From the NCBI GenBank assembly GCA_907165275.2, contig OU015655.1, positions 12,536,501-12,600,500 on the forward strand: 64,000 nt of DNA, read 5' to 3'. Made by a program: the position numbers and the translations under genes. Shown one piece after another: positions 10,541 to 20,516 of this stretch. This DNA comes from Zygaena filipendulae. Taxonomy: Eukaryota > Arthropoda > Insecta > Lepidoptera > Zygaenidae. Below the pieces are notes generated by a model. That model saw only the letters and a list, made by a program, of their open reading frames with translations. It was not told the DNA's origin and did no database searches. The stretch's first letter is position 1; every line of letters starts with the position of its first letter.

Positions 10541-10710
10541 CGACCAAGCCTCGCGAGCTGCTCGCAGCTCGCGCACAGGGCGAATCTAGTTTAAACAATA
10601 TAATAAGGTAAACACATAATTAAAAAACGTTCCCTAACTCTCAATAAATGATTCTGAATCAATAACCTAATTTTGTGGGTTAACATGTTATTGCTTATCT
10701 GCGTCCAGAT

Positions 10711-11966
10711 TTAAACAACACGAGCATAGGTACATCGTGTTGTTTAAAATATCTATAGGGGTGCGTGTGCGTATGCCCGATGGAGGGGCGCGTCATTTTA
10801 GCTTAGATAAGCTCTATCAGTATTTAGTAGGTAAGTAATTACTAATTAGGTAGGTATACATGTGTAAAATTAATATTGTTGAAGAAATCACAATTTACAC
10901 TAAATAAATTAAGGGAGACTAGGTAGGTATATGAAAACTAATCATTACGTTCCCTCTTAAATATTTTAAATAAAAAATACATAATTTCTTCTAATATAAT
11001 ATAGGTAGGTACCTACACTAAATAGTAAATAATATTTAATACAAGATGGCTCACAGAAACGTGCAACGTGCTAATTCGCCCCCTTTATGAAAATAGTCTC
11101 TTTTCATAACTGTTGTAACTTGTTTTACTGTTTGTTTGCGCTTTACAGCAATCAAAACTGCCCCGGAGTACATATAATTAAAATGTGGGTGAAACGATTT
11201 CAAGAGCAACGGTCGTGAACGAAGGGCCCTTATTCACTATGACCGTAACACGGCGCGTTAAGATAACGCGCCACAAAAATTGTCTTTGCCACCACGTTTT
11301 CAAAAAATTTCCACTTCCAAAAAACATAATTACAAGTTTCTTATGACATACAGTATATGAATTTCTAATATTTTGTTATCTGGAACGTTTGAGAATGTGT
11401 TTTTGGGGCGCACGTTATGGGCAAGGAATGTTGTTGGTCATACTGAATACGCGCCAAGTAATGAGATACGAACAAGTTTAAACCATGGGTAGGCACGGGG
11501 TACCTATATATTCGGTGCGAAACAAACGACTTGAATAAGAGCCCTGATTCACTATGAACAAAACACGTTGCAAAACAAACGACGCGACGGCATTACAGGG
11601 TGACTATTTTACGTAAAACAAGCAAACACAAAAGTGTGTTGTTTCCCTCCAAATTGGTCCATGGAGACTAAATTGATTTGGATGCAGCTATCACCTCTCT
11701 CACCCGTCCCTGCAGCCTAAGAAGCTATTTTGAAAAAAATAATCTTGGTCTGGACCATCTCATCCTGTACATAAATTCTTAAGATATTTTAAACATTTTT
11801 ACATTCCTATCTTTCTGTGAGTATAGTAGTATCCAGAATAAAAATTATTTACAACAACAATTTCAATCAGCCTTTACAATTATCATATTTCATGTAAGTA
11901 TCTAACTAAAACAAACAGTTGTGTGAACGAAGGTTCATTAATACAATAATATTCAGTAATATTAAT
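10711..11966. other. Intergenic, with a weak inverted-repeat element
   Basis: No gene is seen. Around 11222-11455 the left phrase TTATTCACTATGACCGTAAC faces the inverted phrase GTTGGTCATACTGAATACG, suggesting a degraded MITE. The same left phrase recurs near 11531 and at 24259. The remainder is AT-rich. The SKP1 3' UTR must lie in its right part; no clear AATAAA was found. Confidence 0.35.
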
Positions 11967-12455
11967 TTACTTGTCCTCGCACCATTCATTCTGTTTCCGC
12001 AACTCATTTTCCTCCGCAGGAGAAAAATCTTTCTTTATATTAAAAGTTTTACGTATATCATCTGGTGATTTACCTTTGATCATATTCGCAACAGACTTAC
12101 ATGTTAAATCTAATAGGTCTTTAATGTCTAGATAATTAGCAGCTAAAATAAGCTCAAACAATGTTCCTTGATCAACTTTCAAAAAATCTGCATCCCACGA
12201 TGAGATATCATCAGTTCTTTTTTCCTTGTTTTCATCATCTTGCACCAGTGGGGAGTCATCTTTGTGATGTGTAGCCCATATGATAATTTTTTTCAGAATC
12301 GCGGAATGCACATTGGGCAATGGGACAACTTCATCGTCATCCTCATCCATTCCTAAATCTTCCAACATTGTTTTGATAGTCTTTGAACATATTGCAATTT
12401 CAACATCAACTTCAAAAATTTTACCATCCAAAGACTGCAGTTTGATTTCAGGCAT
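11967..12455 (-). CDS. SKP1: SKP1 (SCF ubiquitin-ligase adaptor), complete, 162 aa
   Basis: This is the adaptor that links Cullin-1 to F-box proteins in SCF ubiquitin ligases (nucleus and cytoplasm). The protein is nearly full family length (human 163 aa). An N-terminal BTB/POZ-like Skp1 fold begins MPEIKLQS, followed by [12 protein letters not shown] and [14 protein letters not shown]. The conserved [13 protein letters not shown] linker follows, then the C-terminal Skp1 dimerisation/F-box-binding domain with [34 protein letters not shown] and the terminal NEWCEDK. The coding sequence is a single exon. A polypyrimidine tract and CTAG acceptor (TTTTGTTTTTTCCTAG) sit immediately before the ATG, so a 5' non-coding exon must lie upstream. 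This argues against a processed pseudogene. The upstream exon was not located with confidence. Confidence 0.96.
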   Translation of the reverse strand: MPEIKLQSLDGKIFEVDVEIAICSKTIKTMLEDLGMDEDDDEVVPLPNVHSAILKKIIIWATHHKDDSPLVQDDENKEKRTDDISSWDADFLKVDQGTLFELILAANYLDIKDLLDLTCKSVANMIKGKSPDDIRKTFNIKKDFSPAEENELRKQNEWCEDK

Positions 12456-12767
12456 CTAGGAAAAAACAAAAGACACTTAGTTTATTCATGTAATAGCTTA
12501 GTTTATAGCTTAGTGTGGGATCAAGTAGATCTGTGTGTTGTGAAGTGGATTATTATTCTGCCCTCCTTATTGCAAACACAGTACTTGCAGAATGGCGTTT
12601 GGAGATAAATGTGATTTAAACATTTCTTGATATCTAATTATCTCTCATAAATAACTTTTAATAAGAAGAAACTTATAAATATATTTTTACGTATATTTGG
12701 GATGTCATATATTTTGCAAAGAAGTGACAATCACAAAAATGTTGATTACTGCAAGTACAATTAGCAG

Positions 12768-13203
12768 GGCAGTATTATTATTATTATTATTATTATTCCT
12801 TTTTCTTTTCTTTTTTTCTCTCCTTCACGGAGGTGTTATCGTAATATGCGGGCCTCAACCAAGCATATTACGAGACAATGAATCAGTAGTTTTAGCCTGA
12901 CAAGGAGAGGAACTTTCTGGTTAGGCGGCAGGTATTCAGAATTGTTGCTTTTTGTATGACACTAATGAAGTACGATGACATATCCAACTTTTCCAAGCTA
13001 TTGCTTAAAGTTTTAGGTACTACTCCAGTAGAGGAAACAACGATCGGGACAGTGGTTACAGTTTGTACTTTCCATTGAGTTTTAATTTCAATCGACAAAT
13101 CTGTGTACTTGGCAATTTTCTCACTATATGTAGTACTTAAATTATGTGTATTGCATACTGCTATATCTATTAACATCACAGCATTTTTAATCTTATTCAG
13201 AAC

Positions 13204-13205
<2 letters not shown>
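12768..13205 (-). mobile_element. Non-LTR retrotransposon (LINE) 3' end, 5'-truncated
   Basis: The minus frame 13179-12892 encodes 95 residues. They look like the conserved C-terminal tail that follows reverse transcriptase in insect LINEs (KIAKYTDLSIEIKTQWKVQ, VTTVPIVVSSTGVVPKTL, QKATILNTCR). Downstream on the minus strand lies a short 3' UTR ending in an (AAT)n tail at 12770-12796. The 5' side stops at a second ATT/AAT tract (13207-13258), consistent with 5' truncation. The exact clade (RTE, CR1 or R1-like) is not determined. Confidence 0.6.
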
Positions 13206-13206
<1 letters not shown>

Positions 13207-13234
<28 letters not shown>

Positions 13235-13260
13235 GTTATTATTATTATTATTAATAATAA
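13207..13260. repeat. (ATT)n microsatellite
   Basis: About 17 near-perfect ATT units with one GTT interruption, adjoining the truncated end of the LINE. Confidence 0.9.
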
Positions 13261-13425
13261 TCCTACTAGTAACCTTATTAAAGTAATAGCTGATACCAGG
13301 ACAGGTCTTTTATGAGTAGGTTACATTGGAATTATTATTACACATGCATACACATATCTAAAGTTACTTCAAGGGAAGTCAATAGTTTTTTGTTGATTAT
13401 TGTTTCTAAATTAACTAACATTCTT

Positions 13426-13760
13426 GTTTTTTTTATGTTATAGGGGGCAAACGGGCAGGTGGCACACCTGATGGTAAGTGATTACCACTGCCCATTAATA
13501 TCTGCAACACCAGAAGCCATGCAGGTGTGGTACCGACCTAGAATGGGAATGGGAACTGGCTTTCAAGTGAGGCTGCTGGAACACACTGCTTGGTGACAGA
13601 TTTTCAACTTGAAGGTACATGGTCGGTGGTGCTAGCCAGTCGAGCACTGGGAAGTGCCCTAACACCATGGTTTCCTCACAATGTTTTCCTTCACTGACAG
13701 CTCATTGCTCAAGCTCATTTTTAGGGTTTGAACTTATGCTTTGCGGTGTGGTGCCGTCTA
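13426..13760 (-). mobile_element. tRNA-derived SINE, copy 1 (head truncated)
   Basis: It is homologous to 17541-17905 and 18914-19262. The plus strand reads oligo-T, TATAGGGGGCAAACGGG, CACACCTGATGGTAAGTGAT and, later, TTTCCTCACAATGTTTTCC. On the minus strand the element therefore ends in an A-rich tail. The box A part of the head is missing. Confidence 0.7.
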
Positions 13761-14740
13761 TCTCTGTAAATGGCTGTTTTCAATTAATTAATTGTTTTCA
13801 ATCTGTAGGTACCTACTTGAACAATATACTGATGTGGAGATTAAAAACCTATGCTGAACCTCTATGATGAACATTACCCATTGTATTTAAAATTATGCAG
13901 TAGGAGAAATATGCTTTTGTGTTCTTATCAAAAGAAAAAATGTAGTAATAACCATTCACAAAATGAGTGCAAGCTGTTGGTGGGTATTTCTAAAAAAAAT
14001 TGTAGTCAAAGAGATATAAATTATGGTGCATAGAAACAATTTTATCTACTAACACTAGCACCTAGCTTCTTGGAACTGTTCCAATAATATTTTCCGTAGT
14101 TACCATCCTAAAAGTCAAAAAGTGTTATTTGTAAGTATTTATTTACTTACTTCCACTGAACGAACACATTTTCTTTGGAAACTGTTTATACATCATTGAT
14201 TTAATATTTAAATATCCAATAAACTTTAGCCCTAACTTTCACTTCGTAGTTTAACGACTCTATATTAGTGTCTAAAAATAAATATTGGTTCTTTTACTTA
14301 CGATTGATAAATGTCACAAATTAACTAGACTTATATAAATGTTAAGCTTCGGTAAACCAAAATGTATAAAATTGAAGCAGTATGTAACTTGGCGGAAAAA
14401 TCAAATTAATCAAACTTAAATATAGTATTGCCAACTCGAAGTTTGCATTGGAGGTAGGTGGTAGGTAGATAAGATTTCAAAAGTTGGTAGTTTCCAACAA
14501 ATCCTACTTTGAAAAATTGGAAGATCTACCATCTATTTTTATTTTTAAGTTTTTTAGCTCTTTCACCTCTATCCCCGTTATATCACGATCTACAAAAGAC
14601 GTACCTACTCCTGGGGCAAGAAACGTACCTAATATTAGGTATGTTACTAAGCACCCACTGCCTGCACTGACTTTTATATTTATTAAATTAAACGATAGAT
14701 GTTAAGACTTAAGCATTCCCAAAACTAGGAGAAATCACGC
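13761..14740. other. SKP1 upstream intergenic, no gene seen
   Basis: AT-rich. Several minus-strand donor-like sites (for example ATC|GTAAGT near 14303 and GGAA|GTAAGT near 14147) could end the SKP1 5' UTR exon, but they cannot be told apart by eye. Confidence 0.3.
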
Positions 14741-15620
14741 CTAATGCAACGGAAGAGTGCTACAGAAATAAAAGTTATCAGGTGTGGTAAGAAAGGGCAT
14801 AATATAAAGCATTTTTGTAGAACATATAATTCGGTACCTAAGTGATAGTTGAAATTTTCTTATAATAAATGTAATATTTGATTCTGGAGCATCGTCACAT
14901 ATGTTTTCGAGTAAAGAATTCATAAATTTTACAGAAGAAATAGAAGTAGAAATTAAATGCGCAAATAAAGAAAATTTAGTAGCAACAGCTGTTGGATACA
15001 TTAATACAGATTTTGGGAAATTCGAGCATGTTCTGTATGTACCAGGAATCTCTAGAAATCTAATCTCAGTGAGCTGTTTAACAGATAATGGAGCCACTGT
15101 AATTTTCGAAAATTATAAAGTTATTATTAAAAAATTAGGAAAGATTATTTTAACTGGAATTAAAAATAAAATTGGTTTACGGCCGCACTCAGTCGGCTTT
15201 AATGATTACTTAGTTAAGTATAGATTTTTAAAACAAAACTGCCGCAATCAGAGACGTTCAGTAAATTAATTTTAATTGACATTCAATGAGATGTAACTTA
15301 ATTAGTTAAATGCCGACTATCATTAATTTACTGAACGTCTCTGATTGCGGCAGTTTTGTTTTAAAAATCTATACTTAACTAAGTAATCATTAAAGTCGAC
15401 TCTGAGTGTGGCGGTTATATGAAGTTCGGATTAGAGCTCAATTAAAGAAAGAAGTACATATAACTGAGAACTGCGATTTGTGGCACCGTCGTCTTGGTCA
15501 CGCTGCACGCTGCCGGAGTAGAACGTTTTTCTAAATTTCTAAATGGGATGAAAATTAAGGGAGGTTTTTCGGACAATTTTTGTGAGATTTGGGTTATGGG
15601 CCCAGATTTTTAAAAGATAA
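14741..15620 (+). pseudogene. Ty1/copia retrotransposon gag-pol relic, interrupted by a MITE
   Basis: Three pieces of a copia polyprotein are visible. A decayed gag zinc knuckle (RCGKKGHNIKHFC) lies at about 14780-14818, with the first cysteine of CX2C lost and a stop shortly after. The aspartic protease begins at 14880 with the DSG active site, followed by ASSHMFSS, VLYVPGISRNLISVSCL and further residues to 15179. The pre-integrase/integrase head has LWHRRLGH at about 15478-15500 and breaks down at a stop near 15534. The protease segment (14880-15179) is open for 100 codons. The MITE at 15180-15414 sits between codons of one reading frame, which resumes on the far side. No LTRs were found, so this is a dead fragment. 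Confidence 0.75.
15180..15414. mobile_element. Long-inverted-repeat MITE with TTA target duplication, 235 bp
   Basis: The left end CGGCCGCACTCAG and right end CTGAGTGTGGCGG are inverted, with arms extending about 110 bp each (AAAACAAAACTGCCGCAATC facing its complement). The flanks are TTA at 15177-15179 and 15415-15417. It belongs to the same family as 5349-5734 and the fragment at 31991-32099. Confidence 0.85.
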
Positions 15621-16125
15621 ATGTTTACTGATAAAAAGCCTACAAAAGAACTGTCCAACAGTGAATGTGAGAGTTAATACGGAAATCATGGAACGGAAAG
15701 ATATAGGTATCTAGTTGCAGTTGAAATACGCTACTATATTCTCTATCCCTTTTTAACCATAGTACATATAAAATATATACATATAAAATATTAAAATTCA
15801 GATATTTTAGAAATAAAAATAAAATATTGACGATTTCTTATTTAAACACATAAGGTATATAACTTTTTCATTTTTTCGTATCTTCGAATCGTAATCAAGC
15901 ATGGAGTTTTTGGTAAGTACCACAATAATTCCATACTTTTTTGTGATTAGACACAAAAATGAAAGCCCTGAGAACTTATACAGAGCAAAAAAATCAGTTT
16001 AAACATGGTACATAACATGTATAGCCCAAGGTAGATACCAATAGTCCTAAGCAAAGCAGTGGTAAAAATAGCTCACGATCAGTTCAAATTAATACTTTTA
16101 CTGTACTCGTTCAATAACAATTTAT
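15621..16125. other. AT-rich spacer, no gene seen
   Basis: No coding signal. It contains ATATAAAATA runs near 15768-15800. Confidence 0.4.
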
Positions 16126-17397
16126 TTAGGTAAGGTCGAGAAAATTTGAACCTCTTGCAGGAGCCGAAGTAGTGCTTATTATGAGTATAGGTGGTGGTCC
16201 ATTCCTTAGTTTCGCTCTGACGTAATTATTGAACCAGTCCATGGCATCAGAACTTTGTTTGAATTCGTTTCTTCTTGTTTCATCTGCTGACGTAGTAGAT
16301 TGTCCTTCTGTGATCACTCTTTCTTCAGTAATACTATTTGTTGGTTCAGTCGTTGTCGTCTTAAACGTTATGGGTGTTGTGTACGCTGTTGTTGTCGTCT
16401 TTGCAGACGTTGTTGGTGTCGTTGTAGACGTTGATGTTGTTGTAGACGTTGTTGGTGTCGTTGTAGACGTTGTTGATGTTGTAGACGTTGTTGATGTTGT
16501 TGTAGACGTTGTTGGTGTCGTTGTAGACGTTGTTGGTGTCGTTGTAGACGTTGGTGTGGTTGTCGGTGTTGATGGTGTCGTTGTTGTTTTTGTAGTCACA
16601 AAATCTATGGTCGACTTTAACCCTTCCCAAAACGGTCCATCTGTCGTGGTTGTTCTTGTAGACCAAGTGGCTAACGTACTCTTTACACTTTCTAAGCTAT
16701 AACGTTTTGAAGAAGTTACCATCTCAGGTTCGAAAACTAACTGATTCAACTTTGAGCTGATCCATGGCAAAAGAGGACCGATAGCTGCGAATCTTCGTTG
16801 CGGAAACTGACAGGTTGCGTCGTCGCTTATCGCAAATACCCTGCCGTTAAGCAACAGCGGTATCCCTTGTTGCGAATTGCAGTTTCTGAACAAATGGTTT
16901 TGTTTACTCGCCGTACATATGAAATAACCACTAGCTAATTTGCTCTCGTCACACCTTTCAATAATAGCAACTTGTAATTTCGCCTTGTTCTTGTACAAAA
17001 CAGGCACAAAAGCTTTCATTCCAACCGCTGATATTGTTTCTACTGCGCTCATTTTAACATAATCTCCTCGCAAAGGAACGTTTGCCAATAATAAGCCCAC
17101 TTCGTTCGAGACTATAACCTTACGACTTAATGCGTAGTTTTTATAATGTGGTATGTGGGATTCATTTATAGAATAGTTAATGCCATCTATTATGACGTCT
17201 TGGCATGATCGAGCACAATAAGATGTTGTTAAAATTATTGTTGGAAGTATAAATGTTCCAACACAACAGTTCTCTGCATTTGGTTTGCAAACCGTACACT
17301 TTAATCGCACAAAACTATCTGTTGAAATACCTATAGCTAAAGAAAATGCTACTGTAAATAGAAAAACAATAACTCGAACACATATTTCTACATCCAT
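16126..17397 (-). CDS. Secreted serine-protease homologue (inactive) with Thr-rich tail, 423 aa
   Basis: This intronless frame begins with a hydrophobic signal sequence (residues about 1-22) and then a chymotrypsin-like (S1) fold. CVGTFILPTIILTTSYC (45-61) occupies the position of the catalytic-histidine region, EVGLLLANVPL (99-109) that of the DIALL region, and NSQQGIPLLLNGRVFAI (174-190) that of the GDSGGPL region. In this alignment His is Tyr60, Asp is Glu99 and Ser is Gln177, so it should have no protease activity. Residues about 247-352 are a Thr/Ser/Pro-rich, mucin-like segment made of imperfect TTTPTTS repeats, likely O-glycosylated. A short C-terminal part (380-423) follows. The stop codon overlaps an AATAAA (16121-16126). 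The specific role is unknown; secreted protease homologues in insects act in immunity, reproduction or matrix. Confidence 0.8.
   Translation of the reverse strand: MDVEICVRVIVFLFTVAFSLAIGISTDSFVRLKCTVCKPNAENCCVGTFILPTIILTTSYCARSCQDVIIDGINYSINESHIPHYKNYALSRKVIVSNEVGLLLANVPLRGDYVKMSAVETISAVGMKAFVPVLYKNKAKLQVAIIERCDESKLASGYFICTASKQNHLFRNCNSQQGIPLLLNGRVFAISDDATCQFPQRRFAAIGPLLPWISSKLNQLVFEPEMVTSSKRYSLESVKSTLATWSTRTTTTDGPFWEGLKSTIDFVTTKTTTTPSTPTTTPTSTTTPTTSTTTPTTSTTTSTTSTTSTTSTTTPTTSTTTSTSTTTPTTSAKTTTTAYTTPITFKTTTTEPTNSITEERVITEGQSTTSADETRRNEFKQSSDAMDWFNNYVRAKLRNGPPPILIISTTSAPARGSNFLDLT
16370..16600 (-). repeat. Coding microsatellite-like repeat for the Thr-rich tail
   Basis: On the plus strand there are imperfect repeats of GTTGTTGGTGTCGTTGTAG and GTTGTAGACGTTGTTG. 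The composition keeps three frames open, which explains spurious Val/Asp and Asn/Tyr-rich frames on either strand. Confidence 0.8.
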
Positions 17398-17540
17398 TTC
17401 AAGATTTGAAATAAATAACCATTTGGTTTATTTTATGGTTGCATTTTTATTAGGTACCTACTTATGTACGCGTTAGGTGCGTATACAAAGGCGAAAGTCA
17501 CACTGTCTGTTACCTTTTTACGCCTCAACTATTTACCTAA

Positions 17541-17905
17541 TTTTTTTTTAATGTCATAGGGGGCAAACGGGTACACCTGATGGTAAGTGATTACCGCTGC
17601 CCATGGACATCTGCGACCCCAGAAGGCATGTAGGTTCGTTGCCGACCTGGAATGGGGATGGGAACTGGCTTTCAAGTGGGGCTGCCGGAACACACCGTTA
17701 GGTGCTTGTCGACAGATTTACAACTTGAAGGTGGTAGCTAGCCAGCCGGGCACTAGAGAGCGCCCTACCACCATGCTATGGTTTCCTCACGATGTTTTCC
17801 TTCACCGACAGCTCAAGCTTATTGTTAGGGTTCGAACCCTTGGTTTGTACCTTCGCCTCGCGGCGTTTGATCCGAACGCACCAACCACTGAACCATCATG
17901 GCTGC
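17541..17905 (-). mobile_element. tRNA-derived SINE, copy 2, near full length
   Basis: On the minus strand the head has box A-like TGGTTCAGTGG (17883-17893) and a box B-like GGTTCGAACCC (about 17828-17838). The body follows, and the element ends in an oligo-A tail (plus strand oligo-T at 17541-17550). These internal RNA polymerase III promoter boxes mark it as tRNA-derived. The frame at 17587-17997 is a by-product. Confidence 0.75.
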
Positions 17906-17959
17906 TCACTATGGATGCACACATGGATGCTCATGGATACTCAACCAATTATCATGAAG

Positions 17960-18180
17960 ATTTGCATATAAGTTGTCCAGGGTACAGAAAAGGATAACCT
18001 ACGGCACTTTTATCCTCACGGGAACTCCGAAATTATTGTGGGTGAAATTTATTTATGTGGAAAATGTGGGTTGTCAGGGGGACAAACAAGGTCATAACTC
18101 ATAAGGTACCTATTTTTGATCACGAAGTTCCCGTGGCAACTCTAAAATTAACATGGGCGAAACCGCGGATACAAGCTAGT
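17960..18180 (+). mobile_element. Degraded Helitron copy
   Basis: It contains GTTGTCCAGGGTACAGAAAA, ACGGGAACTCCGAAATTA and the 3' part GGGCGAAACCGCGGATACAAGCTAG, ending CTAG|T at about 18178. Confidence 0.5.
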
Positions 18181-18476
18181 ACTCTATATAATAGATGTAC
18201 CTACTTTATAAAAAAAATCTCGATTTTTATCGTTATTAGTACTTCTACACTTGCATACAAATGTTTCGAAGATCGATTATTAATCATAATATATTGTAAG
18301 TGTAATATTTTATGGTATTTTCTTCATGAAACTTCTGGAATGAAGACGATTCGGTGTTAACATTGATAGCGAGTAAGTCGCTCATCTTCGATTCTCTGCC
18401 GAGTGTGACGATATTATGGTGACGGTTTAGCGGCTTAGATCCAGGAAGACCTCAGTATACTGCAAAATGGGGATCA

Positions 18477-18912
18477 TTGTTTAAGTTGTTAACAGTTCGT
18501 TCATCAAACACAAACACTCCAAAGCAACTGCAGCTTTCTGGCAGTTACGTAATTTCTGCTCGTCCTGAATACCCCAGCATCTCCAGACGAAAGTCTTTCA
18601 CCAGGGGTAACAATATGGTCGCTCATTATGAGTCATTCATTTTCTTTTCAAAATCACGCAAAGGGTATAGTGGAGTCTTTCGGTATACTGGTGCTGACAT
18701 AGCTCTCCGAATTAGCAATGGGCTGGTCACATCGGTCGCAGAGCTGATAACCGTTGGATATATTCGCCGCGGAGACCATGCATGAGCAAACGTATCTAGT
18801 GTAAGAAGCCCTCACTGCCAGATGGAACGATGATCTTCGACGTGGCTAATAGAATGGCCGGGATATGTGGCGTGTTTGGTGGAGAGGCGCCAGCAAATGA
18901 AGTTCTGGAAAA
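18477..18912 (+). pseudogene. Decayed coding relic, AP-endonuclease-like segment
   Basis: The open frame 18477-18785 contains ESFIFFSKSRKGYSGVFRYT. This resembles the GYxSYFSFSRxRxGYSGVATY block of AP endonuclease 2 (exonuclease III/EEP family). LQTK-like residues in another frame a few codons upstream recall the LQETK motif. It lacks a proper start, the rest of the domain and the catalytic His/Asp motifs. After a stop, 18800-18912 is open again (ANRMAGICGVFGGEAPANE) in a stretch I do not recognise. An overlapping frame (ARWNDDLRR) resembles the C-terminal signature of insect LINEs. It lies between two SINE copies. It is either a captured gene fragment or a LINE endonuclease remnant. Confidence 0.35.
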
Positions 18913-18913
18913 G

Positions 18914-19262
18914 TTTTTTTTTTAATGTCATAGGGGGCAAACGGGTACACCTGATGGTAAGTGATTACCGCTGCCCATAGACATCTGCAACACCAGAAGG
19001 CATGCAGGTGCGTTGCCGGCCTGGAATGGGGACAGGAACTGGCCTTCAAGTGGGGCTGCCGGAACACACCGTTAGGTGCTTGGCGACAGATTTGCAACTT
19101 GAAGGTGGTAGCTAGCCAGCCGGGTACTACGTCCTACCACCATGCTATGGTTTCCTCACGATGTTTTCCTTCACCGACAGCTCAAGCTCATTGTCAGGGT
19201 TTGAACCTACGCCTTGCGGCGTTTGATCCGAACGCACCAACCATTGAGCCATCATCGCTGTA
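18914..19262 (-). mobile_element. tRNA-derived SINE, copy 3
   Basis: It has the same structure as 17541-17905: plus-strand oligo-T at 18914-18923, TCATAGGGGGCAAACGGG, and inverted box B (GGGTTTGAACC near 19197) and box A (CCAACCATTGAGCCATCA near 19238). The two copies are about 90% alike by eye. Confidence 0.75.
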
Positions 19263-20024
19263 AAAGATAGATGTAAAAGATAGATAGATGCATTTGCTCT
19301 AACTTCCTTTGCGAGCTTGGTGCGCCGGCCCCGCCTACATGACCTCTATATAGTAATATGTTTTCTCTATGGTTCAAGTGTGGCTGTAGTGGCGCCGTCG
19401 ATACGCGCCGCGCGGCTAACGAGGCGGGTGGCGGCCGAGTGGCGCAAATTCCGCCGACAGCGGCGCGGCATGAGAGTGCATTCATCGATACGAGCACTCA
19501 ATGAAACCACCCAACGCTCCATAACCAACCGGCACGTTCGCTCACAGTGAATTCCATTCATAAACAATCAATTAATGAATGAAACACTATCAGCGTTGCG
19601 TTGCCAAATAAACATTACAAACACTCAACGATGTAAGACTCTGCATACCGTCCATGCGCAACATAAATCAAGATAAAAACGGCAAAGTTTGGCGGATGGG
19701 CCGATTATAAATCCAATTCATATTGCAATTCGTGAATTCTTTAGATACGGTAAATATGTGATTTAAATTTGTTTGTATCTTGTATTAATAACAACTGACG
19801 TAGGTACGCATGCGTACAATTTCTATGGCGTTAGTGCGTTTTTTATTTAGCAAATAGCGTAGGTCATAACTCATGCCCGCGAGTTGCGTAATTCGAAATT
19901 TATAACGGCTCCTAATCCCATGAGGAAATCGGAATGGAGACGTGTCTCTTACCTAATCTTCATAGTTATATTATGTACTTAAAACTACTGTGTATAGCTT
20001 ACATACATGTTATCTATATCTATA
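19263..20024. other. Intergenic; GC-rich block and repeat fragment
   Basis: 19283-19345 (inverted GCAAAGGAAGTTAGAGCAAA) belongs to the repeat family at 28733-29008 and 54848-55055. 19370-19470 is very GC-rich. The open frames here are Arg-rich translations of CG repeats and are not accepted as genes. Confidence 0.35.
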
Positions 20025-20512
20025 TCTATACTTATAATAAAACTGTAGAGAGGTCAATTCTGTACATTGAATATTTATTCAAAATTAATATTTGAGGATG
20101 AATGGTGATCGATACCTACTGATGCCAAAAATGCAATCAGTAAATTTTTTGTCTGTCTATCTGTTTGTATGTGCACGCATGGGTCAAAAACTACTGAAGG
20201 GATTTTAACCAAACTTGGTACGATTGCAGTCCACACTCCTAGGCAGGTTCTAGGCTATAGGTATAACATAACGCTAAGACCCATAGAAGCTGAGCAGTGA
20301 CGATAAAATTGAAGCAAGTCGGATGAAATGCGCTTTCGAGCTCTTATCCTCGCATACGTTTACTCAATCACGCAAAAACGGCCGAACGGATTTGAATGAA
20401 ATTTGGTATGCACGTTGTCAGGGGTACAGAGAAGGACATAGGGTACTTTTTATCCCGGAATTCCCGTGGTAACTCCAAAATTACCGCGGGTGAAACCGAG
20501 GGACACAGTTAG
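20025..20512 (+). mobile_element. Non-autonomous Helitron, longer subfamily
   Basis: The 5' end is TCTATACTTATAATAAAACT. The 3' end is CGCGGGTGAAACCGAGGG...TTAG, with CTAG mutated to TTAG. The interior matches 8868-9354 and 29907-30356 in opposite orientation. Confidence 0.7.
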
Positions 20513-20516
20513 TCCA

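Larger units (their letters stand above)
9356..10706. mobile_element. Inverted-repeat DNA element with 4-bp target duplication, long form (1351 bp)
   Basis: The ends are inverted: GGACATAGAAAAGCAATAG on the left and, reversed, GGACGCAGATAAGCAATAAC on the right. The 4-bp sequence AGAT flanks both sides (9352-9355 and 10707-10710). The outer 120-130 bp on each side match a short relative at 58378-58615. The long form carries an extra core of about 1.1 kb with two direct copies of a 345-bp unit and many ATGGC motifs. No frame encodes a transposase; the open frames at 9817-10479 read through repeated AAAATGGCGG units. The superfamily is not determined. Sola- and Ginger-type elements are among those making 4-bp duplications. 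Confidence 0.75.

Noticed and set aside
13103..13315. 70-codon plus frame
   Set aside because: Opposite strand of the LINE tail plus the (ATT)n tract translated as poly-Ile.
16229..16702. 157-codon plus frame rich in Val/Asp and 101-codon minus frame rich in Asn/Thr/Tyr
   Set aside because: Translations of the coding microsatellite of the protease homologue in other frames.
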